Shown here piece after piece: positions 18,265 to 26,262 of a DNA stretch of 33,778 bases. Both the position numbers and the translations under genes were made by a program. This DNA is from Chitinophagaceae bacterium. GTDB lineage: Bacteria > Bacteroidota > Bacteroidia > Chitinophagales > REEL01. The stretch's first letter is position 1; every line of letters starts with the position of its first letter. Under the pieces are notes generated by a model, which saw nothing but the letters and a program-made list of their open reading frames with translations, did no database searches and was not told the origin of the DNA. The stretch lies in the NCBI GenBank assembly GCA_007695095.1, contig REEL01000065.1, forward strand, positions 1-33,778, given 5' to 3'.

Positions 18265-18786
18265 ATGGTTATTGGAGAAGCACTCGTTCCTTTTAAATTA
18301 AAGGACATTAACGGAGAAATATGTGATAGCGAACAACTTAGCGGAAAGCTTTTATTGGTCATTTTTACGTGTAATCATTGTCCCTATGCAAGAGCTTATT
18401 TAAAAAGAATTTATGAATTAAATACGAATTTTAAGCCGAGAGGCATTTCTATAGTTGCTATCAACCCAAATGATGGTGAAAAATATCCGGATGATAGATT
18501 TGAAAAAATGCCTCCATTTGCGGAAGCTATGGGCTTAGAAAATTTATACCTTCATGATGAAACGCAAGAAGTAGCTAAATCATTTGGTGCGCAGCGTACG
18601 CCTGAGGTGTTTTTATTTGATAAACACCGGGTATTGCGATACAAAGGAGCAATAGATGACAGTTGGGAATATCCGGATAGGGTTAAAAGCAAGTATATTG
18701 AAAATGCCATTTATGCGCTGCTTAAAGGAAATGAAGTCAACCCACAGGAAACGCAGGCAGTAGGTTGCAGCATAAAGTGGAAGTAA
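18265..18786 (+). CDS. Peroxiredoxin-like thioredoxin-fold protein with CNHC motif
   Basis: A 173-residue soluble thioredoxin-fold protein without a signal peptide, so probably cytoplasmic. The motif FTCNHCPYA puts Cys36 and Cys39 at the redox site (CxxC with His in the middle), a pattern typical of the PRX-like1 subgroup of the AhpC/TSA superfamily. Other family marks are VAINPNDGEKYPDD, the cis-Pro loop QRTPEVFLFD, and a conserved late Cys in AVGCSIKWK. The likely role is thiol-dependent redox or peroxide handling; the electron donor is not indicated. It is 47 bp upstream of the short-chain dehydrogenase, but the latter has its own promoter-like motif. Confidence 0.88.
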   Translation: MVIGEALVPFKLKDINGEICDSEQLSGKLLLVIFTCNHCPYARAYLKRIYELNTNFKPRGISIVAINPNDGEKYPDDRFEKMPPFAEAMGLENLYLHDETQEVAKSFGAQRTPEVFLFDKHRVLRYKGAIDDSWEYPDRVKSKYIENAIYALLKGNEVNPQETQAVGCSIKWK

Positions 18787-18821
18787 ATTTGATAGCATAT
18801 TAAAATCAGCATCATTTTATT

Positions 18822-18829
18822 TACTTTTG
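18822..18829 (+). promoter_or_regulatory. Putative -7 element placing the SDR start near the transcript end
   Basis: TACTTTTG fits TAnnTTTG and lies only 4 bp upstream of the ATG at 18834. If used, transcription would start at or within a few bases of the start codon, giving a leaderless or nearly leaderless mRNA. No good -33 box was seen at the usual distance. Confidence 0.45.
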
Positions 18830-18833
18830 CAGT

Positions 18834-19658
18834 ATGGCAAAAGATTTCAAAGGCAAAGTAGTGATTATCACCGGTGCATCATCCGGTATTGGTGAGGCGC
18901 TTGCCAGATCCTTCAGTAAAACAGGTGCAAAAATTGTTTTGGCAGCCAGAAGTTTAGAAAAACTTAATGCATTACAAAAAGAACTTCATAATGAAAACCC
19001 TAACATCATAGTTGTAAAAACTGATGTGAGTGAAGAAGATGACTGTCAAAATCTAATAAACAGAGCACTTTCAGAATTTAACCATATAGACATACTAATA
19101 AATAATGCCGGCATTTCAATGCGAGCCTTATTTGAAGATTTAGATTTATCTATTCTCAAAAAATTAATGGATGTTAACTTTTGGGGAATGGTCTATTGTA
19201 CAAAGTATGCACTCCCCCATTTATTAAAAAGTAAAGGTTCGGTAGTAGGAATTTCATCTATTGCCGGTTACAGGGGTTTACCGGCAAGAAGCGGATATTC
19301 TGCCTCTAAATTTGCCATGCAAGGGTTTTTAGAATCTTTACGAACTGAAAATTTATATAAAGGCCTGCATGTATTGACAGTCTGCCCGGGCTTTACTTCT
19401 TCAAACATACGCAATCAGGCACTTACAGCCGATGGTAGTTCTCAAAAAGAAACCCCTTTAGATGAGAAAAAAATTATGTCGGCAGAAGAAGTATCACAAA
19501 GAGTGCTGAAAGCTATTTTAAAAAGAAAAAAAATAATCATACTAACAACCTTAGGGAAGTTGACTGTTTTCTTAAACAAATGGTTTCCCGGATATATGGA
19601 CAAACTTAGTTTTAATCACATGGCAAAAGAGAATGATTCCCCTTTAAAACACTCTTAA
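18834..19658 (+). CDS. Short-chain dehydrogenase/reductase (classical SDR)
   Basis: A 274-residue NAD(P)-dependent oxidoreductase with a complete SDR signature: cofactor loop TGASSGIG (residues 13-20), the NNAGIS motif, catalytic Ser142 in GISSIAG, and Tyr155 and Lys159 in YSASK. Basic residues after the second strand (AARSLEKL) favour NADP(H). The proline/glycine PG motif (CPGFTSSN) is present. A C-terminal extension with a hydrophobic amphipathic segment (GKLTVFLNKWFPGYMDKL) suggests membrane association, as in the DltE/YqjQ-type or DHRS7-like subgroup. The substrate is unknown. It lies 78 bp upstream of the ThiF-nitroreductase fusion and could be cotranscribed with it, but the gap is larger than those inside that cassette. 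Confidence 0.92.
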   Translation: MAKDFKGKVVIITGASSGIGEALARSFSKTGAKIVLAARSLEKLNALQKELHNENPNIIVVKTDVSEEDDCQNLINRALSEFNHIDILINNAGISMRALFEDLDLSILKKLMDVNFWGMVYCTKYALPHLLKSKGSVVGISSIAGYRGLPARSGYSASKFAMQGFLESLRTENLYKGLHVLTVCPGFTSSNIRNQALTADGSSQKETPLDEKKIMSAEEVSQRVLKAILKRKKIIILTTLGKLTVFLNKWFPGYMDKLSFNHMAKENDSPLKHS

Positions 19659-19736
19659 TCTAAGTATTATATACAGTACACGCTAAAATTTCATTGTTAA
19701 TAATTCATAGATTAATATTCTGAAAAATTCTGTAAA

Positions 19737-22130
19737 TTGAACACTTTATCAAGATTTAAGGGGCTTTCGAAAGCTTTAAAAATTATAAAATTACCCGCTA
19801 AACCATTGAATATGTTTGATATAAATCAAATAATTAAGCAGAAATCCGTTGAAATGAAATCTGAACAATTGGTCTGTAAACCAATTATTTTGAGATTAAC
19901 TAATAATTCAGATTTTGATGATTTCAAAAGAATTATTCAACAAAAAGAAGTAAAAGTCTCTGATAAAATAAATAATCAACTAAAAGAATTAATAAAAATA
20001 CAGAACCCTCTTGTTAAATTAAATGAAGCTGAATATATAAAAAAAATTGAAGAACATTTAAATGGTATAAGTATTTATAAATATGGGGCTTGGGTATTTT
20101 ATCCATGGCTAAACAAGATTGTTCACATTTTGGACATCGACGAGTTTATAGATTTAAGAACAAATAGAAATCAATACAAAATCACTCGAGAGGAAAGAGA
20201 AATTTTATCTAAGAAAAAGTACGGTATTTTAGGGCTGTCAGTTGGACAATCTGTTGCCGTTTCATTATCTATGGAACGAAGCTTTGGAGAGCTACGCATT
20301 GCAGATTTTGATACGCTTGATTTATCAAACCTCAATCGGATTCGTTCAGGAGTTCAGGATTTGGGTTTGTTAAAAACGGTTTCAACGGCAAGACAAATTG
20401 CAGAAATTGACCCCTATTTAAATATAAAATGCTTTCATGAGGGAATAAATGAAGAAAATATTGAAGCTTTTCTATTAGAAGGTGGGAAATTAGATATTTT
20501 AATAGATGAATGTGATGGCTTAGATTTAAAAATTATTGCCAGACAAGCAGCGAAAAGACACAAAATTCCTGTCATAATGGAAACAAGTGACAGAGGAATG
20601 ATCGACATTGAGCGTTTTGATAATGAACCCGACAGGTCAATAATGCACGGTTTGATAAATCACCTGGATTTAAACCCAGCTAACCTTAAAAGCCTTACCA
20701 ATGAAGAGAAAATTCCTTATATGTTACCAATGCTTGGCATTGATACAATGTCAACCGGTTTAAAAGCCTCAATGCTTGAAGTTGAACAAACAATTAGTAC
20801 ATGGCCACAATTAGCTTCGGATGTAATTCTTGGAGGTGCAATTTCAGCAAACGTGTGTCGCAGAATTGCACTTGGTAAATTTGATATATCCGGTAGGTTC
20901 TTTATTGATTTGAATGAAATTATACATTCAAACAGTCCTCATAAACATAATTTTAAACAAAAAAATGAATCAACTAAGCTAAAATCTGAGACTAATACTG
21001 ATTTTCATATAAGTAGCTTTACTAAAAGTGATAATCAAAAATCATTAACTGAAGATGAGTTGAATTCAATAGTTGAGTCTGCTATTTCAGCTCCTTCCGG
21101 TGGAAATAGTCAACCTTGGAAATTTGTTTATGAAAATGATTTTTTGTATTTGTTTTTAGATAAATCAAGAGGAAGGTCCTTCTTAGATATTGACTATACC
21201 GGTTCCTATTTAAGCCTTGGAGCTGCTTCAGAAAATATTAAACTTTTTTGTTTAAATAATTCTATTGGTGTTAACATTAAACTTTTTCCTGATAAAGAAA
21301 ATTTAGATTTAGTAGCGTTATTCAGTTTTTATGATAACCCTGAAGTAAAATCAGGTATTGAATTTGAAAAGAAAATAGCTAATCATATTTTCAAGAGACT
21401 TACAAACAGAAGAATAAGTACAAGAAATAAAATTTCTGATAAAATTATTTCTGAAATTCAACTTTCTGTAAATAATATGACGAATATAAATTCTATTATT
21501 ATTTCTGATGAAAATAAAATGAAAGATGTTGCTAGTATTCTTTCTAAAACAGACCGTTTATTAATAACAAATAAAAATGGACATCATGGCTTTATAAATG
21601 AAATTAGATGGTCTGATAAAGAAGCTAGTGAAACAAAAGATGGTATTGATATAGCAACTATTGATTTAACTGCTGGCGAAGCAGCTGGTTTTAAAATTGC
21701 CAAACAATGGAATGTTATAAATACATTAAATAAATGGGGTGGTGGTAGTGTTTTTGAAAAACTATCTAAAAAAGGAATTGAAGCTGCTTCTGCCATTGGC
21801 CTAGTAACTACTAACAATTATAGTTCTAGTCATTACTTTAATGTCGGAAGAGCAATAGAAAGAATATGGCTTACGGCAAATGCAAATAATGTTGCTTTTC
21901 AACCAATGACACCAATAACTTTTTTACTTCACAGACTTAACTATTCAAACGCTGAAGGATTAACAAATAGTAATCAATTAGAACTTAAGGAGTTGGAAAC
22001 AAAACTATTTGATATATTTAACCTTGATAAAGAACATCCCGTATTTTTATATAGAATGTTAATAGCAGATGAACCAGAAATTAAATCATACAGAAAGCCT
22101 GTAAATGAAGTTTTAATTACCAAGAGATAA
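19737..22130 (+). CDS. ThiF/E1-like adenylyltransferase fused to a nitroreductase (Rv1355c/MoeY-like)
   Basis: A 797-residue two-domain protein. Residues about 1-150 form an N-terminal region I do not recognise. About 155-395 is a ThiF/E1 Rossmann domain: GILGLSVGQS (Gly163, Gly166, Gly170 glycine-rich loop) and DFDTLDLSNLNR (Asp190/Asp192 and Asn198-Arg201, the ATP-binding/adenylation signature). The CxxC zinc pairs of many E1-like proteins are absent. A polar linker (about 395-435) leads to a nitroreductase-fold domain with the FMN-binding segment APSGGNSQPW (452-461) and GRAIERIWLTANANNV. The same architecture is annotated in mycobacteria as Rv1355c/MoeY, whose function is not established. 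The start is TTG at 19737, or ATG at 19812 (residue 26). It is 7 bp upstream of the acyltransferase-like gene. G+C falls sharply after the linker. Confidence 0.85.
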   Translation: MNTLSRFKGLSKALKIIKLPAKPLNMFDINQIIKQKSVEMKSEQLVCKPIILRLTNNSDFDDFKRIIQQKEVKVSDKINNQLKELIKIQNPLVKLNEAEYIKKIEEHLNGISIYKYGAWVFYPWLNKIVHILDIDEFIDLRTNRNQYKITREEREILSKKKYGILGLSVGQSVAVSLSMERSFGELRIADFDTLDLSNLNRIRSGVQDLGLLKTVSTARQIAEIDPYLNIKCFHEGINEENIEAFLLEGGKLDILIDECDGLDLKIIARQAAKRHKIPVIMETSDRGMIDIERFDNEPDRSIMHGLINHLDLNPANLKSLTNEEKIPYMLPMLGIDTMSTGLKASMLEVEQTISTWPQLASDVILGGAISANVCRRIALGKFDISGRFFIDLNEIIHSNSPHKHNFKQKNESTKLKSETNTDFHISSFTKSDNQKSLTEDELNSIVESAISAPSGGNSQPWKFVYENDFLYLFLDKSRGRSFLDIDYTGSYLSLGAASENIKLFCLNNSIGVNIKLFPDKENLDLVALFSFYDNPEVKSGIEFEKKIANHIFKRLTNRRISTRNKISDKIISEIQLSVNNMTNINSIIISDENKMKDVASILSKTDRLLITNKNGHHGFINEIRWSDKEASETKDGIDIATIDLTAGEAAGFKIAKQWNVINTLNKWGGGSVFEKLSKKGIEAASAIGLVTTNNYSSSHYFNVGRAIERIWLTANANNVAFQPMTPITFLLHRLNYSNAEGLTNSNQLELKELETKLFDIFNLDKEHPVFLYRMLIADEPEIKSYRKPVNEVLITKR

Positions 22131-22137
22131 CTAATTA

Positions 22138-22842
22138 ATGCTCACTAAAAATATTAAAATACAAGCATTTAGAGCCATTCACGATAATAAAAAATGTGAA
22201 CAGTTTTATAATGGCCATATCAATGTATTAAAAAGTTATGGAATTGATCCAATTAGTTCTGCTCAAAATGCCTGGTTTTACAATCCTGAAGTATATGCTA
22301 TAATAGCTTTTGAAAATGATACATGTATAGGTGGTGTAAAATTACATAAAACAGGAGGCACACAAGCTTTACCATTAGAAGACAGTATTGGCTTCATGGA
22401 TGAAAGAATTTATGACATTGTAGATAAATACAGTAAGTCCGGAGCTGCTGAAGCTTGTGGTCTCTGGAATTCTCGTGATTTTTCCGGATTAGGACTAAGC
22501 AATATCATGATGATAGCAGTAGTAGCTACTGCACATCAATTAAACATAAAAACCTTATTTGGAATAACTTCAGACCACACTGAACCACTTTTTAGAAGTT
22601 TTGGATATCGTGTAATAAGATCAATTGGTTCAAACGGAAACTTTTCATACCCCACCCCTAAATATCTTTCGCGTGTAATTAAGATGAATAGTAAAACTTT
22701 ATCTTCTGCAAATCCGTATAACCGAAGAAATATTTTATCTCTCAGACAAAACCCAAAGCAAAAAATGATAATATCAAATTCAAAAGTTAAAATTAATGTT
22801 GAATTTGATATTACACTAAGTATGGCGACTTCATCCATTTAG
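22138..22842 (+). CDS. Putative GNAT-fold acyltransferase (LuxI/FeeM-like)
   Basis: A 234-residue soluble protein without a signal peptide. Strand/helix order and motifs suggest a GNAT-like fold: VYAIIAFENDTCIGGVKLHK (beta strands with an Ala-Phe and Gly-Gly turn, listed as one run), the acidic segment PLEDSIG, EACGLWNSRDFSGLGLS (a conserved Arg and a GLGLS turn at the position of the acyl-CoA pyrophosphate loop), then a long helix and LFGITSDHTEPLFRSFGYRVIR, which resembles the terminal GNAT strand pair. Autoinducer synthases and N-acyl amino acid synthases share this layout. The C-terminal 50 residues are basic and less structured. Family placement is by pattern only. It sits between the E1-nitroreductase fusion and the sensor kinase, with gaps of 7 and 49 bp. 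Confidence 0.65.
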   Translation: MLTKNIKIQAFRAIHDNKKCEQFYNGHINVLKSYGIDPISSAQNAWFYNPEVYAIIAFENDTCIGGVKLHKTGGTQALPLEDSIGFMDERIYDIVDKYSKSGAAEACGLWNSRDFSGLGLSNIMMIAVVATAHQLNIKTLFGITSDHTEPLFRSFGYRVIRSIGSNGNFSYPTPKYLSRVIKMNSKTLSSANPYNRRNILSLRQNPKQKMIISNSKVKINVEFDITLSMATSSI

Positions 22843-22891
22843 GATTTACTGTTTTACGGTTTTAAAAAGAGATTTTGAAACATCTTAAATA

Positions 22892-25138
22892 ATGAAAAAG
22901 ATTTTATTAGTACTTACATTATTATTCAATTTTTTATCCTACTCTGAATCAAAAACAATTGTAGAAGTAAATAATGATGATTATTCTATAAACGTTAGTA
23001 GTTCTCTTTATATAAAAGTTGATAAAGAAAATGAATTCAGTTTTGATGACATTAAAAATTCTAATAATTTTGTCTTAACTGATGAGAAAATTCCTAACCT
23101 TGGGATATCCCGTTATTCTCTTTGGGTAAAATTTCATTTAAAAAATAATACCTCAACTGAAAACTTATTACTAAGTCTTCCTTACCCAATTTTAGATTAT
23201 GTGGTGTTATATCAAGAGATTGATGGAGAATATCAAATTCAAAAATTAGGAGAATATGTTCCTATAACCGAAAGAGAGTATAAACATCAAAATTTCATTT
23301 TTGATATTCATCAAAAAATAGGCTCTGTTTCAACATACTATATCAATATTAAAAGTAGTGAACAAGTAATGTTACCATTAACTGTTGGCACCTCAAAAGC
23401 TATTTTTCTCGAAAATGCAGGAATAGAAATAATAAATGGTGTTTACTTTGGATTAGTATTAGTAATGATATTTTACAATCTATTTATCTTTTTCTCTGTA
23501 AAAGACAATAATTACATTAAATATGTTGGATATATTATATTAATAGGACTTACTCAAGCTAGTGATCAGGGGTACACATATCGATTAATTTGGCCAAATT
23601 ACCCGGAATTTGCTGGTTTTATGGTTACTACTTTTCCGGTTCTAGTTGGTGTAGCTGCAATGCTCTTCATGAGAAGCTTCTTAAACACAAAACAACACTT
23701 ACCAAAATCTGAAATAATTCTTTTTTTCCTTATTGGAATGTACTCTACTTCTATTTTTTTTAATTTAATTGGTTATCCTCAAGAGGGTTATAAACTGCTT
23801 CAAATTACAGCAATCATTGTTTCTATCTTTATGTTTGTAGTTGCCTTTAAGATTATGAAAAAAGGATATAAATCTGCCAAATTTTTCCTATTGGCCTGGT
23901 CTGCTTTTTTAATAAGTGTGTGTGTATTTATTATGAAAGATTTTGGCATTTTACCATATAATAATTTTACAAAATTTAGTTTACACATTGGTTCAGGAAT
24001 CGAAATGATACTTCTTTCTTTTGCACTTGCAGACAAGATAAATATCATGAAAAAAGAAAAAGAGGAGTCTCAGGCAAGGACATTAGAAGCTTTAAAAGAA
24101 AATCAGCGAATAGTAAAAGAGCAGAATATTGTATTGGAGCACAAAGTAAAAGAACGTACCGGTGAGTTGGAAAAGTCAAATTTAAATTTAAGTAAAACAC
24201 TGACAGACCTTAAAGAAACTCAAGCCCAGCTCTTAGATTCAGAAAAAATGGCTTCTTTAGGACAGTTAACTGCCGGAGTTGCTCATGAAATCAATAACCC
24301 AATAAATTTTGTCACTTCCAATATCAACCCATTAAAAAAGGACATTAATGACATTGTTGAGCTCATTCATTTATATGATTCACTTAAAAATGAAGAAGCA
24401 GAAAACATACCACAAAAACTAAAAGAAATTAAAGAGTTTGAAGATGATATTGAAGTAGAATTCTTACTCGAAGAAATAAATATGCTTTTAAAAGGTATGG
24501 AAGAGGGCGCAACTCGTACGGCTGAAATCGTGAAAAGTCTTAGAACATTCTCAAGGCTTGACGAGTCAAATTTAAAGAATTCTGACATAAATGAATCTTT
24601 GGAGTCAACTTTATTACTTTTAAAGAGTTCTTTTGGTGATAAAATTGTAATTAATAAAAATTATTCCGAACTTGAGCCGATAGAATGTTACGCTGGCAAA
24701 CTTAATCAGCTGTTTATGAACATTTTAAACAATGGAATTCAGGCTGTAAATGAAAAAAAATATAGTGGAGATGAGCAACCGACAATTGCTTTGAAAACTG
24801 AAAAGGTTGATGACTACGTCTTAATTAGCATAGCAGATAACGGTATAGGAATGGATGAAAACACTAAAAAGAAAATTTACGACCCTTTCTTTACTACTAA
24901 AGATGTTGGAAAAGGAACCGGATTAGGCATGTCTATTGTTTACAACATTATTGAAAAGCATGAAGGTATGATTGATCTCATAAGTGAACCGGGAAAAGGA
25001 ACAGAATTTCGAATTTTTATTCCCAGAATGCACGATAAAGAAAATGAAGACACTAAAAAAAGCGAAGCATATTTACAGTTAAAACAAAAAAGAAAAGAAA
25101 AACTACGTGAAATCGTAAAAAAGAAGACAACCACCTAA
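22892..25138 (+). CDS. 7TM-DISM sensor histidine kinase
   Basis: A 748-residue membrane receptor kinase. A signal peptide (about 1-21) precedes an extracellular 7TMR-DISMED2-like beta domain (about 25-165; ISRYSLWVKFHLKNNT and LLLSLPYPILDYVVLYQ are typical). Seven membrane helices follow (about 180-386; first GVYFGLVLVMIFYNLFIFF), then a coiled coil (about 387-450), a HisKA-like phosphoacceptor with His465 in GVAHEINNPINFV, and an HATPase domain with ILNNGIQAV (N box), DNGIGMDE (G1) and GKGTGLGMSI (G2). DISMED2 domains resemble carbohydrate-binding folds and are thought to bind small ligands. It has no receiver of its own and is followed at 9 bp by a receiver-kinase. The N-terminal half is much more AT-rich than the kinase half. 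Confidence 0.93.
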   Translation: MKKILLVLTLLFNFLSYSESKTIVEVNNDDYSINVSSSLYIKVDKENEFSFDDIKNSNNFVLTDEKIPNLGISRYSLWVKFHLKNNTSTENLLLSLPYPILDYVVLYQEIDGEYQIQKLGEYVPITEREYKHQNFIFDIHQKIGSVSTYYINIKSSEQVMLPLTVGTSKAIFLENAGIEIINGVYFGLVLVMIFYNLFIFFSVKDNNYIKYVGYIILIGLTQASDQGYTYRLIWPNYPEFAGFMVTTFPVLVGVAAMLFMRSFLNTKQHLPKSEIILFFLIGMYSTSIFFNLIGYPQEGYKLLQITAIIVSIFMFVVAFKIMKKGYKSAKFFLLAWSAFLISVCVFIMKDFGILPYNNFTKFSLHIGSGIEMILLSFALADKINIMKKEKEESQARTLEALKENQRIVKEQNIVLEHKVKERTGELEKSNLNLSKTLTDLKETQAQLLDSEKMASLGQLTAGVAHEINNPINFVTSNINPLKKDINDIVELIHLYDSLKNEEAENIPQKLKEIKEFEDDIEVEFLLEEINMLLKGMEEGATRTAEIVKSLRTFSRLDESNLKNSDINESLESTLLLLKSSFGDKIVINKNYSELEPIECYAGKLNQLFMNILNNGIQAVNEKKYSGDEQPTIALKTEKVDDYVLISIADNGIGMDENTKKKIYDPFFTTKDVGKGTGLGMSIVYNIIEKHEGMIDLISEPGKGTEFRIFIPRMHDKENEDTKKSEAYLQLKQKRKEKLREIVKKKTTT

Positions 25139-25147
25139 AACCCAAAA

Positions 25148-26248
25148 ATGAAACCTGAGAAAGCGAAGATACTTTATGTAGATGACGAAGTAAATAACTT
25201 AATTAGCTTTAAAGCAGCCTTCAGAAGAGACTTCGATATAACTACAGCAGAATCCGGTCACGAAGCGCTCAAAATACTTAAAAATGATACCTTTAAGGTT
25301 ATCATCAGTGATCAACGTATGCCCAATATGATGGGTGTAGACTTTTTTAAAGAAGTCTTAAAAAATGGCAATAAAGCTGTTCGAATTTTACTTACCGGAT
25401 ATGCAGACATCAGTGATGTGATTGCTGCCGTAAACCAGGGCCACATTTTTAGCTATGTCTCTAAACCCTGGCAGGAAGAAGATCTGAGAATAATTATTAA
25501 TAATGCAATCAGATATTATAACACTGAAAATGAATTAGCAGAACGTAACATTGAACTTGAAAAGGCGTATAAAGAGCTAGAGAAGTTTGTATATAGTGCC
25601 TCTCATGACTTGAGAGCCCCATTAGCTTCAGTTTCCGGACTGATTAAGTTGGTGAAAATGGAAAATCAGAACCCAAGCAGTGCTGATTATCTCGAAAAGA
25701 TTGAAGGTAGTATAGACAGACTCGAAAAGTTCATTGAAAATATCATTAGCTACTACAGAAGTGCTAAAATGGAAGAAAAAGTAGAGATAGTCGATTTTGA
25801 AACATTAATCGACGAGACGCTCGAAATTTTCAGATATTTTGAAAATGCTTCTGAAATAGAGTTTGTTAAAAAAATCAATGTTTCCGGCAATAAAGAGTTT
25901 AAGAGCGATGAAGACAGGATTAAAATTGTAATCAATAATCTTATTTCTAATGCTATTAAATATCAGGAGCCGCAAAGAGAAAATAAAAAAATTGAAATTG
26001 ATGTTACGGTTAATGAAGATTTTGCAGAGATTAATATTTCAGACAATGGTATTGGTATTAATGAGAAAAGTTTAGAAGAGATTTTTACTATGTTTTACAG
26101 ATCTACTGCCCGAAATTCCGGTTCAGGTATTGGATTATACATAGTGAAAGAAACAATAAACAAAATGAATGGTGAAATTTCCGTTCAAAGTAAATTTGGA
26201 GAAGGAACAACTTTTAAAGTTAAAATTCCTAATCTTAATAAAGTATAA
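25148..26248 (+). CDS. Receiver-histidine kinase hybrid (response regulator N-terminus)
   Basis: A 366-residue cytoplasmic protein with an N-terminal receiver (ILYVDDE acidic pair, phospho-acceptor Asp55 in ISDQRMP, LTGYAD, and the switch Lys in YVSKPW), then a coiled-coil linker and a HisKA domain with His153 in SASHDLRAPLAS. The HATPase domain is complete: NNLISNAIKYQ (N box), DNGIGI (G1) and GSGIGLYIVKE (G2). Receiver-first hybrids accept a phosphoryl group or a conformational signal and pass it on, here plausibly from the upstream 7TM kinase and to the downstream single receiver. It has no membrane segment and no DNA-binding or cyclic-nucleotide output domain. Spacing is 9 bp upstream and 14 bp downstream. 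Confidence 0.92.
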   Translation: MKPEKAKILYVDDEVNNLISFKAAFRRDFDITTAESGHEALKILKNDTFKVIISDQRMPNMMGVDFFKEVLKNGNKAVRILLTGYADISDVIAAVNQGHIFSYVSKPWQEEDLRIIINNAIRYYNTENELAERNIELEKAYKELEKFVYSASHDLRAPLASVSGLIKLVKMENQNPSSADYLEKIEGSIDRLEKFIENIISYYRSAKMEEKVEIVDFETLIDETLEIFRYFENASEIEFVKKINVSGNKEFKSDEDRIKIVINNLISNAIKYQEPQRENKKIEIDVTVNEDFAEINISDNGIGINEKSLEEIFTMFYRSTARNSGSGIGLYIVKETINKMNGEISVQSKFGEGTTFKVKIPNLNKV

Positions 26249-26262
26249 AAAAACCGTGTAGA

